Part shown: piece by piece, positions 6,781 through 15,327 of the stretch | How positions within the stretch are numbered: position 1 is the stretch's first letter | Layout: every line of letters starts with the position of its first letter | Source of the DNA: an uncultured Bacillota bacterium | GTDB taxonomy: Bacteria; Bacillota; Clostridia; Tissierellales; Tepidimicrobiaceae | NCBI GenBank assembly: GCA_937967955.1 | Contig: CALBUB010000132.1 | Location: 1-25,908 of the forward strand | Reading direction: 5' to 3' | Length of the DNA: 25,908 bases | Position numbers and translations under genes: made by a program | Notes under the pieces: generated by a model | Database searches by the model: none | Told to the model about the DNA's origin: nothing | What the model saw: only the letters and a program-made list of their open reading frames with translations

Positions 6781-7164
6781 TTGATAGTGGCAATTATGAT
6801 TATACTTGTAGCAGTAATAGCTACTAGCTTAACTTATAGTATCATATATAAACTAAAGAAGGGACCTGTAATTGCTTCAGCCATTGTAACACTAGCAGCA
6901 GGAATACTACTGCCACATTTTTTCCCAGAAAAAGGAATGTTACTTGCAACTGTTGCAACGGCAGGTTCCTATGCAGCTATGGTATCTAAGGAGAAGTTTC
7001 CTAAAATAGTTGACATGATATTTGTTGGAGTTTTATGCGGAATAATATTTATGCTAACCCAAGATGTATTTGTAGGAGTAGGTGGCCGATTAGGTTCCAT
7101 AGCAGCAATTTCTTGTTTTAGCTGGTTAGGTATTAAGAAGATAAAAAGCAAAATTTTAAAATAG
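6781..7164 (+). CDS. Small polytopic membrane protein, unknown family (pair member B)
   Basis: The 127-residue protein has about four hydrophobic segments and corresponds to the C-terminal two thirds of its upstream neighbour: G28-P-V-I-A here versus G93-P-V-I-A there, and QDVFVGVGGRLG at 94-105 versus QEVYAGVGGKGG at 152-163. It ends in a basic tail (KKIKSKILK), probably cytoplasmic. The start is TTG at 6781, six bases after AGGTGG; GTG at 6787 is the alternative but is too far from that site. The pair looks like an old duplication that kept both copies as a two-gene unit. Function unknown; a heteromeric channel or transporter, or a scaffold, would be guesses. Confidence 0.75.
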   Translation: MIVAIMIILVAVIATSLTYSIIYKLKKGPVIASAIVTLAAGILLPHFFPEKGMLLATVATAGSYAAMVSKEKFPKIVDMIFVGVLCGIIFMLTQDVFVGVGGRLGSIAAISCFSWLGIKKIKSKILK

Positions 7165-7176
7165 ATACAAAAGTTT

Positions 7177-7425
7177 TTAGCCATGTTGCCTTTTGGTAGC
7201 ATGGCTTTTTATATTGGTAAAGCAGGCTTGATTAGGTAATTCAAGCCTGTTTTTTTGCTGTGACTTATTAGGCAAATAAACCTTTTTAGATAATAAGATA
7301 ATTTCAACTATAGGCAATACTCCCCCAAGAAAATGATACAAATACCAAGTATATATATTTTTCTTTATAAAAAACAGTAGGCAAAAGTTAAGTATCATCA
7401 TGGAGATAATTATAATATGTAGCAT
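7177..7425 (-). CDS. Possible small membrane protein on the minus strand
   Basis: An 82-residue frame starts at 7425 with a good RBS (AGAGGA five bases before ATG on the minus strand). Its first about 50 residues form two hydrophobic segments (HIIIISMMILNFCLLFF and YLYHFLGGVLPIVEIILL) followed by KKVYLPNKS, a believable small membrane protein. A minus-strand -10 (TGGTATAAT, 7474-7466) lies upstream. The polar last 30 residues are read through the two plus-strand terminator hairpins at 7179-7257, so either the tail is a recent extension or the frame is fortuitous. No family is recognised. Confidence 0.4.
   Translation of the reverse strand: MLHIIIISMMILNFCLLFFIKKNIYTWYLYHFLGGVLPIVEIILLSKKVYLPNKSQQKNRLELPNQACFTNIKSHATKRQHG
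7179..7210 (+). terminator. Intrinsic terminator of the membrane-protein pair
   Basis: AGCCATGTTGCC (7179-7190) pairs with GGTAGCATGGCT (7195-7206) with two G-U pairs, loop TTTT, then TTTTT. It lies 14 bases after the stop codon. Confidence 0.88.
7223..7257 (+). terminator. Second intrinsic terminator
   Basis: CAGGCTTGA (7223-7231) pairs with TCAAGCCTG (7241-7249), then eight T. It is a backup behind the terminator at 7179. Together they separate the membrane pair from the pcrA operon. Confidence 0.85.
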
Positions 7426-7465
7426 GCTAATCCTCTTTTCTTTTAGCCAGTATTTAATGTAACCT

Positions 7466-7474
7466 ATTATACCA
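7466..7474 (-). promoter_or_regulatory. Candidate minus-strand extended -10
   Basis: Read on the minus strand this is TGGTATAAT, about 40 bases upstream of the ATG at 7425. No good -35 is visible; the extended -10 may compensate. It is the main support for expression of the minus-strand small membrane protein. Confidence 0.35.
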
Positions 7475-7535
7475 TAAGTGATATAAAATTTATGTGAAAG
7501 CTAGCAATATAGCTTACAAATATTCCTTTTTCCAT

Positions 7536-7564
7536 TTGGCATAATACCCTCTTTATTATATAAT
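7536..7564 (+). promoter_or_regulatory. Promoter of the pcrA-ligA-gatCAB operon
   Basis: TTGGCA (7536-7541), 17 bases, TATAAT (7559-7564), followed by pcrA at 7599. The leader is short (about 28 bases) with no hairpin, so no attenuation is apparent. Confidence 0.75.
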
Positions 7565-7598
7565 TAATTAGAAACGAAAATTAGGAAGGTGTGAATGG

Positions 7599-9836
7599 AT
7601 GGACTACCTTAAAGGATTAAACGATAGACAAAAAGAAGCCGTTCTTCATGGAGAAGGGCCTTTATTAATTTTAGCAGGTGCAGGAAGTGGAAAGACTAGA
7701 GTGTTAACCCATAGAATTGCATATTTAATCGAAAAAAGGGGAATTTACCCGGGAAATATATTAGCCATAACCTTTACTAATAAGGCGGCCAATGAGATGA
7801 AGGAAAGAATAGAAAACTTATTGGCTGGTGATGTGGAGGACATATGGATGGGTACATTCCACTCAGTATGTGTGAGAATACTAAGACGAGATATAGATAA
7901 AATTGGATATGAAAGAAGCTTTTCTATTTACGATAGAGATGAACAAATTACTCTTATTAAAGAATGTATAAAAGAGATGGATTTAGACAGGGAAAAATTT
8001 AGAGAAAGTTCAGTTTTAGCAACCATAAGCCATTTAAAAGACAAGATGATTTCTCCTGATACCTACATAAATGAAAACTACAGTAATTATTATTTAAGAA
8101 ATGTAGGAGAGCTATATGCCCTTTATCAGAAGAAACTAAAGCAAAACAACGCCTTAGACTTTGACGATTTGATTATAAAGGCTGTAGAACTTTTAAATGC
8201 AGCTTCGGAAGTAGCAGATTACTATCAGAGGAAATTCCAGTATGTATTTGTGGATGAATTCCAGGATACTAACAGCTCCCAGTATGAACTTATAAAAATA
8301 CTCACAAGAAAATACAAAAACGTATGTGTTGTAGGAGACCCAGACCAGTCTATTTATGGCTGGAGAGGGGCAGATATTACCAATATATTAAACTTTGAGA
8401 AGGATTTTGAAAACACTACAACCATATTGCTGGAACAAAACTACAGGTCTACTAAGAACATACTAAATGTGGCCAATAATATTATAGAAAACAATAAGGC
8501 AAGAATGGAAAAAGCCTTGTGGACTGAAAATGAAGAAGGAAACAAGGTGGTAGTAGAAAGGCTGCTAGATGAAAAGGAAGAGGCAGAATTTGTAGCCAGA
8601 AAAATTGAGGAGCTATTAGAGGAAGGCTATAGTTTAAACGACATGGCTATTCTTTATAGGACTAATGCTCAGTCTAGACCTTTTGAGCAGTCACTTCACC
8701 AAAGGGGCATTAGATACAAACTAGTAGGTGGAGTTAAATTCTACGATAGGAAAGAGATAAAGGACATTATTGCCTACTTAAGGGTAATCCAAAATCCAGC
8801 AGATGATATATCCTTAAAGAGGATTATAAATGTTCCTAAAAGGGGCATAGGAAAATCCACTATAGAAAAGCTAGAGCAGGCAGCCAGTGAAAAGAATGAA
8901 AATATGTACAATATCCTAGCGGAAGTAGATAGTGTAAAAGGCATATCCACTAGGGCTAAAAACAGCATAAACAATTTTGTAGACCTGATAAATAGCTTTA
9001 GGGCCTTAAGTGAGACCATGAGTGTAGACGACTTTATTGAACATGTAGTCTATAAAATAGGATATATTGAAGAATTAGAAAAGGAAGGAACTATAGAAGC
9101 CCAAAGCAGACTAGAAAATATAAAGGAATTCATATCTGTAGCTTTAGATTTTGTAGTATCCAAGCCGGAGGGAACTTTAGAAGATTTTCTTGCAAATATA
9201 TCCCTACTTTCCGATGTGGATAAAACAGAGGATGTGGAAAATTCTGTAACTATGCTTACAGCCCATTCGGCTAAGGGGCTAGAGTTTCCTGTAGTATTCC
9301 TAGTTGGAATGGAAGAAGGGCTATTTCCTATAGCTAGAGCCTTAGAAGATGATTTGGAATTAGAAGAGGAAAGAAGGCTTTGTTATGTGGCTGTAACCAG
9401 AGCAGAAGAAAAGCTTTTTATTACCTTTACTAGAATAAGGACTATATATGGAAGGACTGGCTATTCAGAGGCCTCTAGATTTTTAAGGGAGATACCAGAG
9501 GAGTTAATAGAATCATCTACTATAAATACATTAGATTCTAGAAAGAAGTTTGTTAAAGTAGTAGATTACACTGAAGAAGCTTATAGTAATACAACAGCTT
9601 ATACAAGGCCAGTAGTCAATTCTGAAGCTTTAAAGCCAAAAGCAGATAAGTTTTCAGCAAAAGTTGATAAAAGTGGTATAAGTATAGGCACTAAGGTTAA
9701 TCACAAAAAATGGGGGCAAGGGACTATAGTACAGCTTAAAGATAAAAATGAGGACAAGGAAATAGTTGTAGCCTTTGATTCTGTAGGCTTGAAGAAGCTA
9801 TTATTATCATTAGCCCCAATAGAAATAATAAAATAA
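7599..9836 (+). CDS. pcrA: ATP-dependent DNA helicase PcrA (UvrD/Rep family)
   Basis: The 745-residue protein is a complete superfamily 1A 3'-5' helicase that acts in excision repair, plasmid replication and clearing of RecA or stalled RNA polymerase. Visible motifs: Q-motif LNDRQKEAV (7-15), Walker A AGAGSGKT (26-33), Ia NKAANEM, Walker B VDEFQDT (218-224), III GDPDQSIYGWRGAD, IV LEQNYRSTKNIL, V TAHSAKGLEFPVVFL and VI YVAVTRAEEKLFI. The C-terminus (about 690-740, GTKVNHKKWGQGTIVQL) is the Tudor-like domain that in Bacillus PcrA contacts RNA polymerase. Of the overlapping ATGs at 7595 and 7599 only 7599 opens the long frame; the RBS is AGGAAGGTG. It is followed by ligA after 23 bases, the usual Firmicute arrangement. 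Confidence 0.97.
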   Translation: MDYLKGLNDRQKEAVLHGEGPLLILAGAGSGKTRVLTHRIAYLIEKRGIYPGNILAITFTNKAANEMKERIENLLAGDVEDIWMGTFHSVCVRILRRDIDKIGYERSFSIYDRDEQITLIKECIKEMDLDREKFRESSVLATISHLKDKMISPDTYINENYSNYYLRNVGELYALYQKKLKQNNALDFDDLIIKAVELLNAASEVADYYQRKFQYVFVDEFQDTNSSQYELIKILTRKYKNVCVVGDPDQSIYGWRGADITNILNFEKDFENTTTILLEQNYRSTKNILNVANNIIENNKARMEKALWTENEEGNKVVVERLLDEKEEAEFVARKIEELLEEGYSLNDMAILYRTNAQSRPFEQSLHQRGIRYKLVGGVKFYDRKEIKDIIAYLRVIQNPADDISLKRIINVPKRGIGKSTIEKLEQAASEKNENMYNILAEVDSVKGISTRAKNSINNFVDLINSFRALSETMSVDDFIEHVVYKIGYIEELEKEGTIEAQSRLENIKEFISVALDFVVSKPEGTLEDFLANISLLSDVDKTEDVENSVTMLTAHSAKGLEFPVVFLVGMEEGLFPIARALEDDLELEEERRLCYVAVTRAEEKLFITFTRIRTIYGRTGYSEASRFLREIPEELIESSTINTLDSRKKFVKVVDYTEEAYSNTTAYTRPVVNSEALKPKADKFSAKVDKSGISIGTKVNHKKWGQGTIVQLKDKNEDKEIVVAFDSVGLKKLLLSLAPIEIIK

Positions 9837-9859
9837 GGAAAGGAAAGTAGTGGTGTGGT

Positions 9860-11851
9860 ATGGATAAGATTAAGAGAATGGAGGAACTTATAAATATAAT
9901 CAATGAGCTTAATTACTATTACTACACTTTAGATGACCCAAAGGTAAGCGATAAGGAGTATGATGAGCTATTTGATGAGCTGGTGCAGTTAGAAAAAGAG
10001 ACGGGCATAGTAAGGGAATACTCTCCTACCCAAAGGGTAGGAGGGGAGATATTAGATAAGTTTGAAAAGCATGTTCACCTAGGTAGATTGTATAGTCTAG
10101 ATAAAAGCCAGGACTATGGCAGTCTAAGAAATTGGGATGCTAGAGTAAGGCGTATGATAGATGACTATAACAGGAATCATGCTGACAAACTACCTTCCCC
10201 TACCTACATAGTAGAATACAAGTTTGATGGCCTTACAATCAATCTAACCTATAGGGATGGGGTACTAGTCCAAGGGGCTACTAGAGGAAATGGAATAGTA
10301 GGAGAAGCCATACTGCCTCAAATAAAGACCATAAAGACCATACCCCTTACCATCGATTATAAGGGGACTGTAGAGATACAAGGAGAAGGCCTTATGCCAT
10401 TATCAGTCCTTGAAGAATACAATAAGACAGCAGAAGAGCCCCTTAAAAATGCAAGAAATGCAGCAGCTGGAGCCTTAAGAAATTTAGATCCTAAGATAAC
10501 AGCCGAAAGGAAGCTAATAGCTTACTTTTACAATGTAGGCTATATTGAAGGGAAGGAATTTAATACCCATTTAGAGATGATTGACTTTTTAAAGGAAAAC
10601 AAACTGCCTGTATACAACTATATAAAGGCCTGTGAAAATATAGAGGAAGTAATAGCAGAAATAGAAAAATTAGAAAAAGAAAGGCATGAGCTAGATGTCC
10701 TTACAGATGGGGTGGTTATAAAAGTAAATGATATAAGGACTAGGCAAGTTTTAGGAAGCACCATGAGATTTCCCCGCTGGGCCATGGCCTATAAATTTGA
10801 AGCGGAGGAAGTAACCACACAATTATTAGATGTCCAATGGAATGTGGGTCGAACTGGCAAGGTTACCCCTATTGCCATCCTGGAGCCTGTTGAAATAGCA
10901 GGTGCCACCGTAAGAAGGGCAACTTTAAACAACTATGACGATATTTTAAGAAAAAGGGTGGCTATAGGTTCAAGGGTATTAGTTAGAAGGTCTAATGAGG
11001 TAATTCCTGAAATATTAGGAGTGGTGGATGGGGAGGAAGAGACTAAGGAAATAGAAAAGCCTACCCATTGTCCAGCATGTAATTCAGAATTAGTCCAGGA
11101 TGGGGTCCACATATTCTGCCCTAACTCCTTATCCTGTAAACCCCAGCTGGTATCTAGAATTGTCCACTTTGCCAGCAGGGATGCCATGAATATAGAAGGC
11201 CTTAGTGAAAAGACTGCAGAAAAACTATTTGAAGAATTGGATTTAAAGGAGCTTCCACAAATATATGAAATTAAATTTGAAGATTTAATGAGGCTAGAAG
11301 GCTTTAAGGAGAAAAAGTCTCAAAATTTAATAGATGCCATTGAAAGGAGTAAGGACTGCAGCCTAGATTCCTTCATATACGCCCTTGGTATACCTAATGT
11401 AGGCAGGAAGACTGCAGAGGATTTAGCCAATCACTTCAAATCCTTAGATAATATAAGGAATGCTACTTATGATGAGTTAATAACTATTCCTGATGTGGGG
11501 CCAATAGTTGCAGAAAGTGTAGTAGAATTCTTCCAGGATGAAAGGATAATAAAAAGTATAGAAAGGCTGTTAGAATTGGGAGTAAATCCCAAGTATGAAG
11601 AAGAGGAAGTAGAAGAATCCATATTTACAGGCAAAAAAGTAGTAATAACAGGTACTATTTCTGCCTACAAGAGAAGTGAATTAAAGGACATAATAGAAAA
11701 GCTAGGAGGTAAAATAACCAGCTCTGTAAGCAGGAATACAGACTATGTAATAGTAGGAGAAAATCCAGGTTCTAAATATGAAAAGGCTGTGGAATTGGGC
11801 ATTGAAATAATAGATGAGGAGAGATTACTTAAGATATTAAATAGCCAATAA
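9860..11851 (+). CDS. ligA: NAD+-dependent DNA ligase LigA (divergent clade)
   Basis: The 663-residue enzyme seals nicks in replication and repair using NAD+. Domain order is standard: Ia domain (1-70, YYYYTLDDPKVSDKEYDEL), adenylation domain with K121 in YKFDG (121-124), OB fold, Zn finger C404-C407-C420-C426, helix-hairpin-helix repeats (about 440-575) and a BRCT domain (about 588-663). Several usually invariant stretches are altered: GATRGDG is GATRGNG, GEDVTxN is GEAILPQ, and the adenylation motif EVRGE is EIQGE (172-176), changing the conserved Arg to Gln. I recall similar forms in other Clostridia, so this is likely an active subfamily rather than decay. The RBS AAGGAAAG lies 10 or more bases before ATG 9860. 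It lies between pcrA and gatC. Confidence 0.95.
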   Translation: MDKIKRMEELINIINELNYYYYTLDDPKVSDKEYDELFDELVQLEKETGIVREYSPTQRVGGEILDKFEKHVHLGRLYSLDKSQDYGSLRNWDARVRRMIDDYNRNHADKLPSPTYIVEYKFDGLTINLTYRDGVLVQGATRGNGIVGEAILPQIKTIKTIPLTIDYKGTVEIQGEGLMPLSVLEEYNKTAEEPLKNARNAAAGALRNLDPKITAERKLIAYFYNVGYIEGKEFNTHLEMIDFLKENKLPVYNYIKACENIEEVIAEIEKLEKERHELDVLTDGVVIKVNDIRTRQVLGSTMRFPRWAMAYKFEAEEVTTQLLDVQWNVGRTGKVTPIAILEPVEIAGATVRRATLNNYDDILRKRVAIGSRVLVRRSNEVIPEILGVVDGEEETKEIEKPTHCPACNSELVQDGVHIFCPNSLSCKPQLVSRIVHFASRDAMNIEGLSEKTAEKLFEELDLKELPQIYEIKFEDLMRLEGFKEKKSQNLIDAIERSKDCSLDSFIYALGIPNVGRKTAEDLANHFKSLDNIRNATYDELITIPDVGPIVAESVVEFFQDERIIKSIERLLELGVNPKYEEEEVEESIFTGKKVVITGTISAYKRSELKDIIEKLGGKITSSVSRNTDYVIVGENPGSKYEKAVELGIEIIDEERLLKILNSQ

Positions 11852-11939
11852 TAGTTCTAAGGTAGTGGCTTTGTTGCCCTAGGGGTAGCCTGAGTGATAA
11901 AATACTATATATATGGAAAGATGAGAAGGAGGGAAATAG

Positions 11940-12224
11940 ATGCTTTCAAAGGAAGAAGTTAAATATCTAGCAGACCTTGCAAAAATTCACTTTTCTGTTG
12001 AGGAATTGGATAAAGTTACAGCTGAACTATCAGAAATATTGGAGATTTTAAGCGAAATAAAGGAAGTGGATACGGAAGGAGTAGAGCCTACCTATAGTAT
12101 TAGTGGGAAGGTTCAGCCTTTAAGGGAAGATGTGGTAAAGCCAAGCTTACCAAAGGAAGAAGTGCTTAAAATTGCACCAGAAGAACAATACGGCTATTTT
12201 AAGCTACCAAGGATTATAGATTAG
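11940..12224 (+). CDS. gatC: Glutamyl-tRNA(Gln) amidotransferase subunit C
   Basis: The 94-residue GatC opens with the typical LSKEEVKYLADLAKIHFSVEEL and contains EILEILSEIKEVDTEGVEPTYS and the late LPKEEVLKIAPEEQYGYFKLPRIID. It wraps around GatA and stabilises the GatCAB complex, which converts Glu-tRNA(Gln) (and Asp-tRNA(Asn)) to the amide form. RBS is GAAGGAGGG (11925-11933). The 88-base gap after ligA contains no clear terminator, so the operon probably continues; a weak internal promoter there cannot be excluded. Confidence 0.95.
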   Translation: MLSKEEVKYLADLAKIHFSVEELDKVTAELSEILEILSEIKEVDTEGVEPTYSISGKVQPLREDVVKPSLPKEEVLKIAPEEQYGYFKLPRIID

Positions 12225-12236
12225 AGAGGTGATTAG

Positions 12237-13658
12237 ATGGATATTACAAGCTTAACTGCCATAGAGATGAGAGAAAAGCTTAAAAACAAGGAGATATCCT
12301 GTAGGGAAATAGTTAAAGCCCATTTAGATAGGATAGAAAAGCTGGAGCCTGAAATAAATGCTTTTATAACTGTATCAAAGGAGGAGGCCTTAGAGGCAGC
12401 CGATAGGGTAGATGAAAAAATAAGGAATAATGAAGAATTAGGTATCCTTGCAGGAATTCCTATAGGAATAAAGGATAATATAAGTACTAAAGGAATAAGG
12501 ACTACTTGTGCATCCAAGATTTTGGAAAACTACATACCTCCCTTTGATGCCACTATTGTAGAGAGGATAAAAGAGGAAGATGGAATAATACTAGGAAAGA
12601 CAAATATGGATGAGTTTGCCATGGGGGCATCTACAGAAAGTTCCTACTTTGGCATAACTAAAAATCCTATAGATACCACAAGGATTCCTGGAGGTTCCAG
12701 TGGTGGCTCTGCTGCAGCAGTAAAGGCCCAGGAGGTAGCTTTAGCCTTAGGAACGGATACAGGTGGTTCCATAAGAGAGCCTGCCAGCTACTGTGGAATA
12801 GTGGGAATTAAGCCCTCTTACGGCCTTGTATCCAGATATGGAGTAGTTTCTATGGCCAATTCCCTAGACCAAGCAGGCCCCTTTGGAAGAAACGTATTAG
12901 ATACTACCCTTCTTTTACAAGCAATAGCTGGTCATGATGAGAAGGATTCCACCTCCATGGATTTAGAAGTAGTAGACTATTTAAAACATGTAGAAGACCA
13001 TGTAAAGGGAATGAAAATAGGAATAATTAAGGAATATATGGATGCTGATGAAAAGGTTAAGGAAAAGGTTCTTAATGCAATTAAAGTATTTGAAGACCTA
13101 GGCTTTGAAATAGAAGAAGTATCCATGCCTAATCTTCAGCATGCCCTAGCTTGCTATTACATCATATCTACTGCAGAAATTAGCACTAACCTATCTAGGT
13201 TTGATGGAATCAGATATGGCTACAGGGCTGAAGACTTTAAAAGCCTAGATGAACTTTATAAAAAGACTAGGGCTGAAGGCTTTGGCCATGAGGTAAAGAA
13301 AAGGATAATATTAGGTACCTATTCTTTAATTAAGGATAATATTGATGATTACTATAAGAAAGCATTAAGAGTAAGAACTCTTATAAAGAATGATTTTGAT
13401 AAAGCCTTCCAAAAGGTTAATATACTTCTATCTCCAACTACTGAAACACCAGCAATAAAGATAGGAGAAGCAACAGATCCTGTGGCTGCTGGCTACACAT
13501 TAGCCATTAATATAGCAGGAGTATGTGCCCTTTCAATGCCTTGTGGAGAGGTAGAAGGACTACCTGTAGGCTTACAATTGGTAGGCGATAGATTTAAGGA
13601 GATGGATATAATTAAAGCAGCCTTTTCTTTAGAAAAGAGCTTAGGGGGTGTCAAATAA
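12237..13658 (+). CDS. gatA: Glutamyl-tRNA(Gln) amidotransferase subunit A
   Basis: The 473-residue amidase-signature enzyme releases ammonia from glutamine for transfer to the misacylated tRNA on GatB. The Ser-cis-Ser-Lys triad is visible as K79 (GIPIGIKDNI), S154 (PGGSSGGSAAA) and S178 (TDTGGSIR), at the same numbering as in Staphylococcus GatA. Full length, with no insertions. It begins 12 bases after gatC with GAGAGGTG as RBS and overlaps gatB by one base (TAATG), suggesting translational coupling. Confidence 0.97.
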   Translation: MDITSLTAIEMREKLKNKEISCREIVKAHLDRIEKLEPEINAFITVSKEEALEAADRVDEKIRNNEELGILAGIPIGIKDNISTKGIRTTCASKILENYIPPFDATIVERIKEEDGIILGKTNMDEFAMGASTESSYFGITKNPIDTTRIPGGSSGGSAAAVKAQEVALALGTDTGGSIREPASYCGIVGIKPSYGLVSRYGVVSMANSLDQAGPFGRNVLDTTLLLQAIAGHDEKDSTSMDLEVVDYLKHVEDHVKGMKIGIIKEYMDADEKVKEKVLNAIKVFEDLGFEIEEVSMPNLQHALACYYIISTAEISTNLSRFDGIRYGYRAEDFKSLDELYKKTRAEGFGHEVKKRIILGTYSLIKDNIDDYYKKALRVRTLIKNDFDKAFQKVNILLSPTTETPAIKIGEATDPVAAGYTLAINIAGVCALSMPCGEVEGLPVGLQLVGDRFKEMDIIKAAFSLEKSLGGVK

Positions 13659-15088
13659 TGGCTTATAAGACTCTAGTAGGTTTAGAAATACACGTAGAAC
13701 TTTCTACAAAAACTAAAATATTCTGTGGTTGTTCCAATGAATTTGGAAATGATGCCAATACCCAATGCTGTCCTGTATGCTTAGGCTTGCCTGGTGCATT
13801 ACCAGTACTTAATAAGGCAGTGGTAGAATATGCCATTAAAGCAGGACTGGCTTTTAACTGTCAAATAGCCAAAGAAACAAGAATGGACAGGAAAAACTAC
13901 TTCTATCCTGACCTAGTTAAAGGCTATCAAATAAGCCAGGATGACATCCCATTGTGCTCAAATGGCTATATAGAAATAGATACGGAAGAAGGCCCTAAGA
14001 AGATTAGAATAAAGAGAATCCACATAGAAGAAGATACAGGTAAATCAATCCATACAGAAAGTGGGGATACCCTCCTAGACTACAATAGGGCAGGAGTACC
14101 CTTAATAGAAATAGTTACTGAGCCAGATATTAACTCTAAGGAAGAAGCACAGAAATTCCTAGATAGCTTAAAAGCCACACTACAATATATTGAAGTTTCT
14201 GACTGTAAGATGGAAGAAGGTTCCTTAAGGTGTGACATTAACTTGAATATAGTAGATGATGAAAAAGGCTTAAAAAGCAACATAACAGAGATTAAGAACC
14301 TAAACTCCTTCAGTGCTGTAGGCAGAGCCATTGAATACGAAGAAGAAAGGCATAAGGCCTTACTAGAAGAAGGAAAGAACACTGTTAAGGAAACTAGAAG
14401 ATGGAATGATGTAGACAACAAGACAGAGGTAATGAGAAGTAAAGGAGAAGCTACCGACTATAGATATAGTGTGGAAGGGGATATTGCTCCTATTAAGATA
14501 GATGAAGCTTGGATTGAAGAGTTAAGAAATAATATGCCAGAACTACCTCGCCAAAAGATGGAAAGATTTATTAAAGAATACAATTTACCCGCCTATGATG
14601 CGGAAGTTTTAACCCAGTCAAAGGATTTATCAGTATTCTATGAGGAAACAGTAAAATTAGCTGATGATCCTAAGCAGGTGAGCAATTGGGTAATGGGAGA
14701 TGTATTAAGAAGGATAAATGATGAAGGAGTAGAAGTAAAGGACTTGAAATTTACTCCTAAGGATTTGGCTGCTCTTTTGAAGCTAATAAATGAAGGAAAG
14801 ATAAGCAACAACATAGGTAAAAAAGTATTAAGAGAAATGTTTGAAACTGGTAAAAAACCAAAGGATATAGTTGAAGAAAAGGGCTTAATACAGATAAGTG
14901 ATGAAGGCCAGCTTAGGGAAATAGTAAGTAAGGTATTAGATGAAAATGAACAATCGGTTATAGACTATAAAAATGGTAAAACAAAAGCTATGGGCTTTAT
15001 CATCGGCCAAGTAATGAAGGCTACAAGAGGAAAGGCCAACCCTCAACTAGTCAATAAGATAGTCAAGGAAATGTTAGATGAAAGATAA
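13658..15088 (+). CDS. gatB: Aspartyl/glutamyl-tRNA amidotransferase subunit B
   Basis: The 476-residue GatB binds the misacylated tRNA and performs the ATP-dependent phosphorylation and amidation. It starts with TLVGLEIHVELST and has the zinc-site cysteines in FCGCSNEF and CCPVCLGLPGALPVLN, the RKNYFYPDLVKGYQISQ core and the C-terminal YqeY-like tail (about 330-476) ending IVKEMLDER. The A of its ATG is the last base of the gatA stop. It is the last gene of the operon; the stop codon lies inside the terminator stem. Confidence 0.97.
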   Translation: MAYKTLVGLEIHVELSTKTKIFCGCSNEFGNDANTQCCPVCLGLPGALPVLNKAVVEYAIKAGLAFNCQIAKETRMDRKNYFYPDLVKGYQISQDDIPLCSNGYIEIDTEEGPKKIRIKRIHIEEDTGKSIHTESGDTLLDYNRAGVPLIEIVTEPDINSKEEAQKFLDSLKATLQYIEVSDCKMEEGSLRCDINLNIVDDEKGLKSNITEIKNLNSFSAVGRAIEYEEERHKALLEEGKNTVKETRRWNDVDNKTEVMRSKGEATDYRYSVEGDIAPIKIDEAWIEELRNNMPELPRQKMERFIKEYNLPAYDAEVLTQSKDLSVFYEETVKLADDPKQVSNWVMGDVLRRINDEGVEVKDLKFTPKDLAALLKLINEGKISNNIGKKVLREMFETGKKPKDIVEEKGLIQISDEGQLREIVSKVLDENEQSVIDYKNGKTKAMGFIIGQVMKATRGKANPQLVNKIVKEMLDER

Positions 15089-15125
15089 GATGGAATTATT
15101 CTTTTTCCATCTTATCTTTATCTTT
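15081..15125 (+). terminator. Terminator of the gat operon
   Basis: A perfect 15-bp stem AAAGATAAGATGGAA (15081-15095) with TTCCATCTTATCTTT (15105-15119), followed by ATCTTTTTC. The U-tract is interrupted but long. The stem includes the gatB stop codon and lies at the 3' end of the convergent minus-strand gene, so it may serve both. Confidence 0.75.
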
Positions 15126-15260
15126 TTCTCTATTATATTTATCTCTATCTACAAAATAAGGGCAGTCTTTTAAAGGAGTGTTAGAGGCAGAGGTTATTTT
15201 GGTTAAATGGCATATTCCATCTTCTTGGTAGATGCAGTTTTCAGAACAGGGAATAAGCAT
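15096..15260 (-). CDS. Small four-cysteine protein (54 aa), probably metal-binding
   Basis: On the minus strand a near-perfect RBS AAGGAGG stands six bases before the ATG at 15260. The 54-residue product begins MLIPCSENCIYQEDGICHLTKI and has C5, C9, C17 and C33 (DCPYF), then a highly charged tail (DKYNREKDKDKMEKE). The CX3C...GXC...DCXYF pattern resembles the DUF1540-like short Cys proteins of Clostridia, often misnamed hydroxymyristoyl-ACP dehydratase in databases. The four cysteines suggest a Zn or Fe site. It is convergent with gatB and divergent from the AIR-synthase-like gene. Function unknown. Confidence 0.75.
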   Translation of the reverse strand: MLIPCSENCIYQEDGICHLTKITSASNTPLKDCPYFVDRDKYNREKDKDKMEKE

Positions 15261-15327
15261 ATGAAGCCTCCTTATGTGTAGAATATAGATTATTTTATCC
15301 AGACCTATATAAAATTATTAAACTATA

